DNA of 64,000 bases from Wolbachia endosymbiont of Folsomia candida (GTDB lineage: Bacteria; Pseudomonadota; Alphaproteobacteria; Rickettsiales; Anaplasmataceae), in contig NZ_CP015510.2 in NCBI RefSeq assembly GCF_001931755.2, positions 496,001-560,000 of the forward strand, given 5' to 3'. The notes beneath the pieces were generated by a model that saw nothing but the letters and a program-made list of their open reading frames with translations, did no database searches and was not told where the DNA came from. Positions within the stretch are counted from its first letter, which is position 1. Each line of letters starts with the position of its first letter. A program made the translations under genes and the position numbers. Of this stretch, positions 49,531-59,351 are shown one piece after another.

Positions 49531-49622
49531 CAGAAAACATGAGTGTATTAGATATACATGAGGGTTTGAGCACCTCAGCGACAACTCAATTGCATGCAAA
49601 AGTAGGGCTTCGAAAGAAGCCT
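49529..49622 (+). repeat. Partial copy of the 144-bp palindromic element, possible terminator
   Basis: The right two-thirds of the element (AGCAGAAAACATGAGTGTATT to the closing arm) follows the helicase stop. Its end folds as GGCTTC-GAAA-GAAGCC (49606-49621), a stable tetraloop hairpin, and is followed by TATTGCTTTT. It could serve as the terminator between the convergent helicase and methyltransferase genes. Confidence 0.85.
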
Positions 49623-49653
49623 ATTGCTTTTAATCCAAAATTTGGGTTTTAAG

Positions 49654-50700
49654 CTAGCTATGCAAGAGTTCTATTGTCTTAAAAAGAGTGCCCATATTTT
49701 CAGTCAATCTAAGAAATTCACTAAAAATCCTATTTTTTTGCGCTTCGTTTGCATTTTTCATCAAAGCCTGTGCTCTTTCCTTTATTCCAAAGGAGTATAA
49801 AAATTCTCTTTGAGTTGAAATTTCACAATCTACGTACTTTAATGAATCTTTCAGCGCTTGAAAATTCACAAGCGCAGTAATATCACTACTCCCAACATTC
49901 TCAAGAAAATTGGAATATTTATGCTGCTTTATTGATTGCAAAGTGCTCCTATAAGAAGGATATATATAACCATAATCTATGATTAAGACGGCTCCCTTAT
50001 TATTATATATCTTCTTCTCAAGTTTTTTTAATATTTCAATTCCAGCATGGCATATTTCTACTACTGCACCATTAAAACCATCTGTCATCCCAGTGCGTGA
50101 CACTGGGATCCAGGAATTGGATAATGCTAGTTCCGATTGAGAGAGTCTGGCAATTTTCAATCCGTTGTCATCCTGTATTACTATTCTATTTTCATACCAC
50201 TGTCCATTATGGTAAATAAACTGATCAATTGGAAGAGCATCAAAAAATTCATTTGCTAAAAAAATGGTGGGATTCTCTGGCAGATTATCAATGTTTTCAT
50301 GCCAATTAACTTCTATATCCATTAAAGTTTGCTTTTGTATGTTTCGTAAAACAGGGCTTATTTCAACTAAATGAATAGACATTGAATCAAAAAAGTCTTT
50401 GTATTTCTTAGTAATTCGTACCACATCATGAATAAGTGTTCCCTTACCTGGCCCAAGCTCAACTAGAGAAAATTTTGATGGTGTTCCTAATTTTTCCCAT
50501 GTATGCATGATCCAAACTGCAATTGCTTCACCAAACAATTGACTGATTTCAGGTGCAGTAACAAAATCGCCATCTTTACCAAGTGGGGTTTTGCTCATGT
50601 AATAGCCGTATTTTTGATGATATAAAGCAGCATTCATGAAATCGCTTATAGATATTGATCCTTGATTTTTGTCAATTAATTTGCTGATATAAGTGATCAT
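49654..50700 (-). CDS. MidA/NDUFAF7-like SAM-dependent methyltransferase
   Basis: 348 residues, DUF185 family. Motifs: N-terminal MNAALYHQKYGYYM and PLGKDGDFVTAPEISQLFGE, SAM-binding VELGPGKGTLIHDV, NEFFDALPIDQF, and the IDYGY block. The mitochondrial member NDUFAF7 methylates an arginine of complex I subunit NDUFS2. Residues 197-207 (WIPVSRTGMTD) come from a short palindromic repeat (50087-50109) inserted in frame between the conserved NE-F-DALP region and GAVVEICHAG. It converges on the helicase. Confidence 0.92.
   Translation of the reverse strand: MITYISKLIDKNQGSISISDFMNAALYHQKYGYYMSKTPLGKDGDFVTAPEISQLFGEAIAVWIMHTWEKLGTPSKFSLVELGPGKGTLIHDVVRITKKYKDFFDSMSIHLVEISPVLRNIQKQTLMDIEVNWHENIDNLPENPTIFLANEFFDALPIDQFIYHNGQWYENRIVIQDDNGLKIARLSQSELALSNSWIPVSRTGMTDGFNGAVVEICHAGIEILKKLEKKIYNNKGAVLIIDYGYIYPSYRSTLQSIKQHKYSNFLENVGSSDITALVNFQALKDSLKYVDCEISTQREFLYSFGIKERAQALMKNANEAQKNRIFSEFLRLTENMGTLFKTIELLHS
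50087..50109. repeat. Short palindromic repeat inside a coding region
   Basis: ATCCCAGTG (50087-50095) and CACTGGGAT (50101-50109) form a 9-bp perfect palindrome with a 5-base loop. The same sequence, split by two ISs, is at 22669-22684 and 23778-23793, outside genes. Here it reads in frame in the methyltransferase. Confidence 0.9.
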
Positions 50701-50780
50701 ATTATTAATAAATGTTTAACTATAGCGTGTCATACTATAAAATAGTAGAGTATTCATATATATGGTATAAACTTAAGTTT

Positions 50781-51173
50781 ATGAGTAACAGTGCTTCAGT
50801 TATGGACGATCAAGACACCGATTACGTTACCATTGTGCCTAAGGATGGTGATATTGAACACAAATTTGAAGAAGTTGTCAATTTTATAGAAAATAAGGTT
50901 ATAAGTGCTGATGGACTCACTTTAGCAGAGGTGTTTCAAGCACTAGTTCAAATGTTAAACGGTGATTTAGAATTAGTAAAAAAAGTGCTAGCACATGCTA
51001 ATATTATGGCAAAGCACGGAATGAAGGTAGCAGAAGAGTCGAAATTGCGCAAGGCTGATGTTCGCCGAGCTTTAGAAGGTAAACACAGTGTCATTAATAT
51101 GCAAAATTTCATAAAAGCACCACCTATTCCGCCTGCTGTGAAATTACCAACAAAGAAAGGTAGAGGTCTTTGA
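50781..51173 (+). CDS. Conserved hypothetical protein
   Basis: 130 residues from ATG 50781; the frame is open 23 codons further back from 50712 but without a good start site. Acidic N-terminus, helical middle (LTLAEVFQALVQMLNGDLELVKKVLAHANIMAKHGMK), basic Pro-rich end (APPIPPAVKLPTKKGRGL). No family recognised; a Rickettsiales-restricted gene is likely. Its stop overlaps the next start by one base (TGATG), so the two are coupled. Confidence 0.8.
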   Translation: MSNSASVMDDQDTDYVTIVPKDGDIEHKFEEVVNFIENKVISADGLTLAEVFQALVQMLNGDLELVKKVLAHANIMAKHGMKVAEESKLRKADVRRALEGKHSVINMQNFIKAPPIPPAVKLPTKKGRGL

Positions 51174-51469
51174 TGGCTGAATCTATAAAAAAATTTACTG
51201 TACAATGTGACTTCAAAGGGCAAAGTTCGCCTTTTGCAATATATATAGGAAACCCAAAAAGTGATGCTCATCCAATTCAGCATCAAGACTCTTGGCTTGT
51301 AAAGGAACGTGGAGGGAATATCCCTAATAAAGTGAAAGAAAGTCTACAGAAATTGTATAAATTATCTCAAGAAAATGGAATTTCTTTCTCAGAATTATGT
51401 GCATATGCCATCACTGTGGTGAGTAATAACAATAAAAATGATAAGAGTGATAATAATGAGATTAGTTGA
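51173..51469 (+). CDS. DUF2610-like small protein
   Basis: 98 residues from ATG 51173, with AGAGG inside the preceding gene as ribosome site. The sequence has the features of the Rickettsiales DUF2610 family as remembered: FTVQCDFKGQSSPFAIYIGNP, then HPIQHQDSWLVKERGGNIP and a helical ISFSELCAYAI region. Function unknown. The Asn/Lys/Asp-rich tail is probably disordered. It overlaps the upstream gene by one base, so the pair is an operon. Confidence 0.8.
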   Translation: MAESIKKFTVQCDFKGQSSPFAIYIGNPKSDAHPIQHQDSWLVKERGGNIPNKVKESLQKLYKLSQENGISFSELCAYAITVVSNNNKNDKSDNNEIS

Positions 51470-51613
51470 GTGTTGCTAGTCCTCACCATTCAAGATACAA
51501 GGTCTAATGTAAAGGTTTTCTTTTGCTAAGCGTAATCCAATTTCAAAGGGCTTGCTATTATATTCTACAATAAGGTATCATTACTCATATAGGTTGTGAT
51601 AGGGGGCAACATT

Positions 51614-52822
51614 ATGGCAATGGAAAGAGAGGAAGCTCTAGCAGTATTAGAGTTTAATTCAAGTTACAATCCTAGTTACAATCCTAGTGAACAGGAAATC
51701 AAAAAGGCATATAGAAAATTAGCTCTAAAATATCATCCTGATAAACATTCAAATGAGAGTGAAGATGAGAAAGAGCTGGCAGAAGAAAAATTTAAAAAAT
51801 TAGGCACAGCGTATGCTGTTCTTACTAATCAATCTGCAGAGGAAGCGATAAAACTTTGTGACGAAGATTTAGATCAAATTAACTCCAGAGAGGATCTATT
51901 AAACTTTTTACATTTTGCTATTTTAAATGAGAAGAAGGATTTTTTAGACAAGTTACTTTCTAAATTTAAGAGTGGTGAAGGTGAAAAATTTGGTAATTAT
52001 ATTAATTATCGTCCAGAAAAAGGTTTTACAGCACTAGGTACAGCGATTTATTTTGGAAAAGAGTGTAATGCTGAAGTTGTTGAATTACTTCTAAAATATG
52101 GAGCAGATGCTAAACTTAAGATTGGCTTTTTAGGCTACTCACCATTGACTACTGTTTGTTTGAGAAAAATAAGCAATATCAAAGTTGTGGAGTTGCTGAT
52201 ACAATATGGTGCAGACATTAATTCACAAGACAAATCATTTTTTTCTACTTTTACTGCATTAAGCAGTGCTTGCTTAATTGGTCACACTGGCATTGTAGAA
52301 TTTTTACTAAAACGTCATGCAGATCCTAATTTATCGGATCCATTATACTCTGCTTCTAGAAAATGTCATGTTGATGTCATAAAATTACTCCTGCAATACG
52401 GTGCAGAGCCAAAAAAAAGTGCTAATGGGTATTTAATGGGACATGTTCGTGACCATTATGATACTGGTAAACCACGTGATCGCGCTAAAGAATTATTTTT
52501 ACCGTATGGTTATAATAATGATGTTAAGAAATTGCTAGTGCAGTATGGTGGTATTGACAAAGAATATCTGATGTTAAATACAGTATTTGCTTTTTCTCTT
52601 TGTTGTATTGCAATACGTTTTGCAATTTATGGTGCTGCATTTCCTTTGTATTTCATACCAGCAGTAATTCTAGCACTGCCTGCATTATTATGTACATATA
52701 ACGCTCTGTACGCTTTTATAAAACCTACATTTTTTCCAACTAAACCTTCCCATGAATTTGTTGAAGTTGAAAGTGAAAGGGTGATGGGTCTAGAAGGTGA
52801 TGTAACACGAGGTAGCAGTTAG
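51614..52822 (+). CDS. DnaJ-ankyrin fusion protein 1
   Basis: 402 residues from ATG 51614, which has AGGGGG eight bases upstream. An N-terminal J domain (about 1-70; [18 protein letters not shown] with the HPD motif) stimulates Hsp70 ATPase. Four or five ankyrin repeats follow at about 135-310 ([22 protein letters not shown]). Two hydrophobic helices lie near 325-375 and then a short polar tail. The first 180 bp are nearly the same as in the next gene, except for a five-codon duplication (SYNPS). It could bring host or bacterial Hsp70 to a target; that is inference. Confidence 0.92.
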   Translation: MAMEREEALAVLEFNSSYNPSYNPSEQEIKKAYRKLALKYHPDKHSNESEDEKELAEEKFKKLGTAYAVLTNQSAEEAIKLCDEDLDQINSREDLLNFLHFAILNEKKDFLDKLLSKFKSGEGEKFGNYINYRPEKGFTALGTAIYFGKECNAEVVELLLKYGADAKLKIGFLGYSPLTTVCLRKISNIKVVELLIQYGADINSQDKSFFSTFTALSSACLIGHTGIVEFLLKRHADPNLSDPLYSASRKCHVDVIKLLLQYGAEPKKSANGYLMGHVRDHYDTGKPRDRAKELFLPYGYNNDVKKLLVQYGGIDKEYLMLNTVFAFSLCCIAIRFAIYGAAFPLYFIPAVILALPALLCTYNALYAFIKPTFFPTKPSHEFVEVESERVMGLEGDVTRGSS

Positions 52823-52922
52823 GTGTAGTTTAATTTATAAAAAGCTTCTTTTTAAGGGACTTGCTATTATATCTACAATAATGTAAAATTAATTATATAA
52901 GCTGCAGTAGGAATAGAATACT

Positions 52923-54092
52923 ATGACAATGGAAAGAGAGGAAGCTCTAGCAGTATTAGAGTTTAATTCAAGTAATAATCCTAGTGAACAGGAAATCAAA
53001 AAAGCATATAGAAAATTAGCTCTGAAATATCATCCTGATAAACATTCAAATGAGAGTGAAGATGAGAAAAAGCAGGCAGAAGAAAAATTTAAAGCATTGG
53101 GTGCAGCATATAAAATACTTAGTAATGAACCTAAGGAGAAAGTTGATAAATTTCTGGATGAGACTTTAAGTGATGTTCTAAGTGAGATTTGTAGGGAAAA
53201 AAGACAAAAATTAGATAAAACTCTACTAAGTGGTGAAGAATCTATAGAGGAATTGTCTAATTTAGTATGCGATGCTTGCTCATGTGATTATCCACAGTTT
53301 ATAAGTAAATTATTTAATAATGAATCATTTAAAAAGTATGAGAAACGTGATTATTTAAATAAAAAGGATGAGCATGGTAAAACAGCATTACATTATGCAT
53401 TGGGAAGAAGTACAGATAATACTATAAAACTGCTTTTAAATAATGGGGCTGACCCTAACGTAATAGACAATAATGGTAAATCAGCATTACATTATCTTTT
53501 TGATTCCTATCTTAGTTTTGAACTTTGTAACGTATTACAGTTTCTGTTAGAAAAAAATGCTAATACTAATATACAAGATGAAAATGGCCAAACACCATTG
53601 CATAGATTATGTCAATATCGCTATAAGCATACTAAAGGCTTCCAACCTTTTGAACAAAAATATACAAACCTTGCGAAAATGCTTTTAAGGGCAGGTGCTA
53701 ATCCAGATATAAAGGATAATTATGGTAAAAAACCAGTGGATTATGTTGAATATAGAAGTGTCATTGGAGAATTACTTGGCGCTCATAGTTACAAGGAAGC
53801 GCTTTACTATTCTGTTCTTGCGATACCATTAGCATGTCTTGCAGTAGGAATGCTCTATGAATTAGCTGTGGGGTGTAGTAAAGCATCGGACAACCAAATT
53901 TTAGATTTAAATGACAAAATTGTAATTTTACTCGTTGCAACAGTTTTGACTGTTCTTGCAGTATATTATGCATACAGTGCTGTATGTGCTGCATTCCCAG
54001 AACCTTCATCTGAACTTAAGGAAGCAAGAGCAGAGTATCTTAGAAGTAATTTACAATTACAAGATAAAGGTAATACAATAGGTGTGGTTTAA
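52923..54092 (+). CDS. DnaJ-ankyrin fusion protein 2
   Basis: 389 residues. The J domain (1-65) is nearly identical in sequence to the previous gene and has the same HPD motif. It then diverges: a helical linker (about 75-140), four ankyrin repeats at about 145-285 ([40 protein letters not shown]) and a pair of hydrophobic helices (about 300-355) before an acidic tail. Conserved head with divergent body suggests gene conversion at the 5' end or selection on the J domain only. Confidence 0.92.
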   Translation: MTMEREEALAVLEFNSSNNPSEQEIKKAYRKLALKYHPDKHSNESEDEKKQAEEKFKALGAAYKILSNEPKEKVDKFLDETLSDVLSEICREKRQKLDKTLLSGEESIEELSNLVCDACSCDYPQFISKLFNNESFKKYEKRDYLNKKDEHGKTALHYALGRSTDNTIKLLLNNGADPNVIDNNGKSALHYLFDSYLSFELCNVLQFLLEKNANTNIQDENGQTPLHRLCQYRYKHTKGFQPFEQKYTNLAKMLLRAGANPDIKDNYGKKPVDYVEYRSVIGELLGAHSYKEALYYSVLAIPLACLAVGMLYELAVGCSKASDNQILDLNDKIVILLVATVLTVLAVYYAYSAVCAAFPEPSSELKEARAEYLRSNLQLQDKGNTIGVV

Positions 54093-54169
54093 TTTATGGA
54101 GATCAAAAAAGTTCTTTTTTAAAAAACTTAAGTTATACTTATAAGTATTTGATATCTAATATAGTAGCT

Positions 54170-56848
54170 ATGCCTGACTTAAAAAATAATTCCTGCCTTC
54201 ATGGGGATAACGCGGAATTTGTAGAAGAAATATATAATCGTTATCTGCAAGGGGATAAATCAATTGGAGAAGATTGGCACAGAATTTTTTCGAGTGATAT
54301 AGGTATTAATAGCACAGAATCCAACAATGTGCAGAATATAGCTGAAACAGATGGTCTTGGCTCTAGTTCGGCAAATTTCTTTAGATCTTATGGTCATTTT
54401 TTTGCAGATCTTGATCCATTATTGCCAAATGAGAATCAATCAATAGATTACAAAAAATATTCGAATCTACCTCCAGCGTCTGATGCTGAAATCTATAGGA
54501 ACATTTACTGCAAACATATTGGTTTTGAATTTATGCATATCTCTTCTTATGAAGAAAGAATATGGCTGCAAGACAAAATAGAAAATCAAAACTACAAACT
54601 GGATTCACAAAATAAAAGAGAAATACTGAGTCATTTGATTGAATCTGAAATGTTCGAGCAGTTTCTTCATATGAAATTTCCTGGATATAAGCGTTTTTCT
54701 ATAGAGGGAGGAGAGTCAGCCGTTGTTGCAATTGAGAAAATTATTAGTGATTCCGCAGCTTTTGGTATGCAAGAAGTAGTTCTTGGTATGGCACATCGCG
54801 GCAGGCTTAATGTTCTAACTAAAGTTATGGGAAAAGAATACTCTGCAATGCTATCTGAATTTCAAGGGAATCTTGCATATCCAGCAGGTCTTGAGGTTTC
54901 TGGTGATGTTAAATATCACCTTGGTTATTCTTCTGACCGAGAACTACCAAGTGGTAAAAAAATGCATTTAAGTTTGTGTCCTAATCCATCTCACCTTGAA
55001 GCGGTAAATCCTGTGATGGTTGGTAGAATAAGGGCAAAACAAGAAACAAAAAATAATTCTGTACTTGGGATAGCAATACACGGTGATGCAGCTTTTATAG
55101 GGCAGGGCGTGGTTGCTGAAACACTAACTTTAAGTAATATTGAAGGTTATAAGGTGGGCGGCATAGTACACGTTGTTATAAACAATCAAGTTGGATTTAC
55201 TGCGAATCCGTGCTGTGCACGATCCTCTTTTTATTGCACTGATGTGGCGAAATCAATAGAAGCTCCAGTATTTCATGTGAATGGTGATAATCCAGAAGCT
55301 GTGAGTTTCACTGCAAACCTTGCAATGGAATATAGACAAAAGTTCAAAAAAGATGTGGTGATTGACATAATATGTTACCGCAAATATGGTCACAATGAAG
55401 GCGATGAGCCAAATTTCACTCAGCCGCTCATGTATAAGTTAATATCAAAACACGAAACTCCAGCGACACTTTATGAGGAGAAGTTGATTGCAGAGAAAGT
55501 ATTAGGTGGTGATGAAGTAATCAAATTACGCAGTGAATTCAGAGCAAAATTGGATAAAAACCTTGAGGAGTCAGTGGGTTTTGTTCCCAAGAAAGCTGAT
55601 TGGTTTGGTGGAGTTTGGTCAAAATTAAGAAGAGCAAGGTTGAATGATTTGAGTGAATACTATACGGATTCTGGGGTTTCCCAAGGTGAATTAAAGAAAT
55701 TAGGCGTACATATAAATACCAATATTCCAAGTAGCTTTAATATCAATAATAAGGTCAGAAGAATACTAGATGGAAGAATAGATAATATAAATTCCGGTGG
55801 TAATATAGACTGGGCAACAGGTGAAAGCCTTGCATTTGCATCGCTATTAACGGAAGGAATAGGAGTGCGTTTGTCAGGTCAAGACTCTGGTCGTGGAACT
55901 TTCTCACATCGTCATACAAGGCTAATTGATCAAGTGACGGAGGAAGCATTTATTCCACTAAATAACATAAATGAAAAGCAAGCTCACTTTGAGGTTATAG
56001 ATAGCGCTTTATCAGAGTATGCCGTGATGGGCTTTGAATATGGTTATAGTCTTGATTCTCCGTATTCATTAGTGCTATGGGAAGGGCAATTTGGTGACTT
56101 TGCAAATGGTGCTCAAATTATGATTGACCAATTTATTGCATCTGCAGAAACGAAGTGGCTGAGATCAAGTGGTTTAGTTTTACTATTGCCTCATGGTTAT
56201 GAAGGGCAGGGGCCTGAGCATAGCTCTGCTCGTATAGAGAGGTTTTTGCAACTTTGTGCTGAAGATAATATGCAAATTGTCAATTGCTCGACTCCTGCTA
56301 ACTATTTTCACGCTTTGCGCAGACAGATTCACAGAGATTTTCGTAAACCTTTGGTGGTATTTACACCTAAGTCGTTATTACGTCACAAAAAAGCAGTTTC
56401 TGATTTATCTGACTTTGAAGGGACATTCTGCGCAGTGATTCCAGAATATAGAAAAGATTTAGTTTCAAACGACAAAATACGGAAAGTGATAATATGTAGC
56501 GGTAAAGTTTTCTATGATATAATTGAAGCATGCGAAACACAAAAAATAAACGATGTCGCAGTAATACGCTTAGAGCAGTTTTATCCGTTTCCTGTAGATA
56601 AACTGAGTAAGGAACTTGAGAAATATAAAAATGCCGAAGTTGTGTGGTGTCAAGAAGAGCCAAAAAATATGGGAGGATGGTTTTTTGTTAACCCATTGAT
56701 AGAAGAGGTGCTTTCTGGCCTTAATATTGAAGCAAAAAGACCAAAGTGCATTGCGCGGCCTATGGCAGCATCTCCTGCATGTGGTTATGCTAGCGTTCAT
56801 GCTAAAGAGCAAGAGGAAATTTTGAAACAAGTAGTCCTGTCAGACTGA
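54170..56848 (+). CDS. sucA: 2-oxoglutarate dehydrogenase E1 component
   Basis: 892 residues from ATG 54170; a TTG seven codons earlier is also open. It decarboxylates 2-oxoglutarate with thiamine diphosphate and passes the succinyl group to E2. Motifs: GMAHRGRLNVL (about 200), GDAAFIGQGVVAETL (about 305), IVHVVINNQVGFT, and RYGHNEGDEP-like KYGHNEGDEPNFTQP. The C-terminal transketolase-like half has SGQDSGRGTFSHRH and LPHGYEGQGPEHSS. It is followed directly by mtaB. The E2 and E3 genes are elsewhere. Confidence 0.98.
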   Translation: MPDLKNNSCLHGDNAEFVEEIYNRYLQGDKSIGEDWHRIFSSDIGINSTESNNVQNIAETDGLGSSSANFFRSYGHFFADLDPLLPNENQSIDYKKYSNLPPASDAEIYRNIYCKHIGFEFMHISSYEERIWLQDKIENQNYKLDSQNKREILSHLIESEMFEQFLHMKFPGYKRFSIEGGESAVVAIEKIISDSAAFGMQEVVLGMAHRGRLNVLTKVMGKEYSAMLSEFQGNLAYPAGLEVSGDVKYHLGYSSDRELPSGKKMHLSLCPNPSHLEAVNPVMVGRIRAKQETKNNSVLGIAIHGDAAFIGQGVVAETLTLSNIEGYKVGGIVHVVINNQVGFTANPCCARSSFYCTDVAKSIEAPVFHVNGDNPEAVSFTANLAMEYRQKFKKDVVIDIICYRKYGHNEGDEPNFTQPLMYKLISKHETPATLYEEKLIAEKVLGGDEVIKLRSEFRAKLDKNLEESVGFVPKKADWFGGVWSKLRRARLNDLSEYYTDSGVSQGELKKLGVHINTNIPSSFNINNKVRRILDGRIDNINSGGNIDWATGESLAFASLLTEGIGVRLSGQDSGRGTFSHRHTRLIDQVTEEAFIPLNNINEKQAHFEVIDSALSEYAVMGFEYGYSLDSPYSLVLWEGQFGDFANGAQIMIDQFIASAETKWLRSSGLVLLLPHGYEGQGPEHSSARIERFLQLCAEDNMQIVNCSTPANYFHALRRQIHRDFRKPLVVFTPKSLLRHKKAVSDLSDFEGTFCAVIPEYRKDLVSNDKIRKVIICSGKVFYDIIEACETQKINDVAVIRLEQFYPFPVDKLSKELEKYKNAEVVWCQEEPKNMGGWFFVNPLIEEVLSGLNIEAKRPKCIARPMAASPACGYASVHAKEQEEILKQVVLSD

Positions 56849-56859
56849 ACGATGCTAGC

Positions 56860-58095
56860 ATGAATGAAGTAATAACATTTGGTTGTCGCCTGAATTTTTA
56901 TGAGAGTGAGTTAATCAAAGAAGCATTAAAAAAGGCAGAGAGAGAAAATGTTGTTGTTGTGCATAGCTGTGCAGTAACAAATGAAGCAGAACGCCAAGTA
57001 AAACAAAAAATACGCAAGATTTATAAAAACGATCCAAGTAAAGAAATTATAGTAGTTGGTTGCGCTGTTCAATTAGACCATGAATCCTATATTAACATCC
57101 CTGGTGTGAGTAGAGTATTGGGTAATAAGGATAAACTAATCACTGAAAGCTATTTACCAAGTAGTGATAAGATATTGGTAAATAAGAATACATCAAGTAA
57201 GTCAGAGCCTGTTTTACTTAATAAATTTGAAGATAAATCAAGAGCATTTATCGAGGTTCAAAACGGTTGTAACCACAGTTGCACATTTTGTTCAATTACT
57301 GAAGCAAGAGGAGATAATAGGTCCGTACCAATAAACAATATTATAGAGCAAATCAAAGTCTTTATAGAAAATCATTATCAAGAGGTAGTGTTTACCGGAG
57401 TTGATATCACAGACTATGGCGTAGATTTATTTGGCAAGCCCTCACTTGGTTCAATGATTAGAAGAGTTTTAAGAGATATACCAGAGCTAAAGAGACTCAG
57501 ACTCTCTTCTATTGATGTTGCTGAAGTTGATGATGAGTTGCTTGATTTAATAATCAATGAGCCAAGATTAATGCCTCATTTACATTTAAGCCTGCAATCT
57601 GGCAATAATCTGATATTAAAAAGGATGAAACGCCGTCACAACAGAGAGCAAGTGATAGAGTTTTGTAACAAAGTGAAGAGTTTAAGACCTGATATAGCAT
57701 TTGGTGCTGATATTATCGCTGGATTTCCAACAGAAACTGATCAAATGTTTCAGGATACAGTTAATCTATTAAGAGAAGCAAACATAGTTTACCTACATGC
57801 TTTTCCATACTCAGAGCGAAAAAACACACCTGCTGCAAGAATGCCACAGGTGCCAGAAAATGTGCGAAAAGAGCGAGTAAAACATTTAAGAGAAATCAAT
57901 AAAGAGATGATGGATAATTTTTATCAATCTTTGGTAGGAGTTGAGCAAAGTGTTCTAGTTGAACAAAATTGTATAGGTAGAGCAGAAAATTTTGCGCTGG
58001 TAAAATTAAAATCACAATTACCAGCTAAAAGCATTGTACAGGCTAATATTATAGGGATTGAAAATAATTATTTAATTGGGAGTATTTTTCCTTAA
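56860..58095 (+). CDS. mtaB: MtaB-like tRNA methylthiotransferase
   Basis: 411 residues, radical-SAM methylthiotransferase. It adds a methylthio group to N6-threonylcarbamoyladenosine 37 in tRNA. Six cysteines for two iron-sulphur clusters: Cys9 (FGCRLN), Cys37 (SCAV) and Cys68 (VVGCAV) hold the first; Cys137, Cys141, Cys144 (CNHSCTFC) hold the SAM cluster. A C-terminal TRAM-like segment (QSVLVEQNCIGRAENFALVKL) binds the tRNA. The N-terminus CRLN and the six-residue Cys spacing favour MtaB over MiaB. 11 bp after sucA. Confidence 0.95.
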   Translation: MNEVITFGCRLNFYESELIKEALKKAERENVVVVHSCAVTNEAERQVKQKIRKIYKNDPSKEIIVVGCAVQLDHESYINIPGVSRVLGNKDKLITESYLPSSDKILVNKNTSSKSEPVLLNKFEDKSRAFIEVQNGCNHSCTFCSITEARGDNRSVPINNIIEQIKVFIENHYQEVVFTGVDITDYGVDLFGKPSLGSMIRRVLRDIPELKRLRLSSIDVAEVDDELLDLIINEPRLMPHLHLSLQSGNNLILKRMKRRHNREQVIEFCNKVKSLRPDIAFGADIIAGFPTETDQMFQDTVNLLREANIVYLHAFPYSERKNTPAARMPQVPENVRKERVKHLREINKEMMDNFYQSLVGVEQSVLVEQNCIGRAENFALVKLKSQLPAKSIVQANIIGIENNYLIGSIFP

Positions 58096-58147
58096 TTTTT
58101 GCATAGTACTAAAATATGTGTAATAATTATATTATAAGTTGTAAGTT

Positions 58148-59227
58148 ATGAGTTCATTCATGATAATTAAGAGATCTGTTGCTTTACTTTTTGCTTTATT
58201 TTCATGCATCTATTTTTTTACTACCAACAATTCAAACACTGAGGAAGTTACTGAAATACAAGTTGCCCCTTCAGAAGTTGGAAATAGTAGACTTCTTTCG
58301 AAACTCGCTTGTGAGAGGCAAGTGCTAGGAGCACACGGAGCGGAAAACCGCAGTGTATTGAACATACATGAGGATTTGAGCACTGAAGCGACAACGCAAT
58401 TTTCCACAGAAGTAGAGTTTCGAAAGAAGTCTAGTGAAGATAAACCTAGCATTGCACATGTTGAAGAGGTTACTGAAAAGGAAACATCCCTAGAGGTCTT
58501 CAAATATGAAGAAAAGTCTGAAAATATTTTGAGTGCTCATGCTATGAATATTGCTGATAATGAGCATGCTTCAGAAGAACGGTCACAAAGTAATAAAGGT
58601 TGTGGTTTTTATGCTAGCATTAGTGGAGGCAAAGTATACTCTGATAGCTCAGAATTATTTGTTAGTGGCATAAAAGCAATAGGAGACAGAATCATAAATT
58701 TGATCAAAGAAGATCATTATATTAATATTATCATAAAGACCGTAGCAACAAAACAATTTGAAAACATCAAGCAATTTAACGGTAAAGTTGATTTTCAGTG
58801 GCTTGGCAGTGCATCTTTAGGTTACTATGCTGCAGAAAATGGTAGGGTTGATTTTGAAGTTATGTATTCCAAGGTAAATATTAAAGATAGTAATGCTACT
58901 CCAATATTTGATAAATCAGCAGGGATATTTACATTTTTGTTAAATTTTTATTATAATCCTAGGATTCAAAATACAAAATTTGCTCCATATGCAGGACTTG
59001 GAATAGGTCCAACTGTTTTTAGATTAAAAAAAGTCAATGAGCCAAATAAAGACCTAATGCCACTAAATGTTCCTTGGTTTGCTTATCAAGTAAAACTTGG
59101 TGTTGATTATTCCATAATTCCAGAAATAAAAACTTTCCTTGGCTATCGTTATTTTAGTATTCCTATAGCACTAGCAGATGATATAGCTACTCATAATATT
59201 GAAGTTGGCTTGCTGTTTAACTTTTAG
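58148..59227 (+). CDS. Surface antigen (Msp2/Wsp-like beta-barrel) with palindromic insert
   Basis: 359 residues. Signal-like hydrophobic start (MIIKRSVALLFALFSCIYFF); an ATG four codons in (58160) is an alternative. Residues 48-95 come from a 144-bp palindromic element. The C-terminal part, from about 155 (GFYASISGGKVYSD) to the final Phe (VGLLFNF), has the pattern of the outer-membrane beta-barrel family of Anaplasmataceae surface antigens, including APYAGLGIGPT and FAYQVKLGVDYSI. The insert sits just after the signal region, so it would be at the surface or in the periplasm. Confidence 0.9.
   Translation: MSSFMIIKRSVALLFALFSCIYFFTTNNSNTEEVTEIQVAPSEVGNSRLLSKLACERQVLGAHGAENRSVLNIHEDLSTEATTQFSTEVEFRKKSSEDKPSIAHVEEVTEKETSLEVFKYEEKSENILSAHAMNIADNEHASEERSQSNKGCGFYASISGGKVYSDSSELFVSGIKAIGDRIINLIKEDHYINIIIKTVATKQFENIKQFNGKVDFQWLGSASLGYYAAENGRVDFEVMYSKVNIKDSNATPIFDKSAGIFTFLLNFYYNPRIQNTKFAPYAGLGIGPTVFRLKKVNEPNKDLMPLNVPWFAYQVKLGVDYSIIPEIKTFLGYRYFSIPIALADDIATHNIEVGLLFNF
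58289..58432 (+). repeat. 144-bp palindromic element, in frame in a surface antigen gene
   Basis: Ends AGACTTCTTTCGAAAC (58289-58304) and GTTTCGAAAGAAGTCT (58417-58432) are inverted copies. Length 144 bp, same as the copy at 33719-33862, and the same reading frame is used in both genes (HGAENRSVLNIHEDLST). Confidence 0.95.
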
Positions 59228-59351
59228 TAAATTAAAGGTTTTATCTTTTGCAACTGTTATAGCCAGAGTAACTAAAGTTGCCTGAAAAGGGTATCCGTTT
59301 ATCTGAGTGGTTTAAGAAACAATAGCGAGGAGATTTTAAAAGGGATTTAGC

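Noticed and set aside
56256..56830. Short frames on both strands inside sucA
   Set aside because: They lie fully within the well-supported sucA gene and have no features of their own.
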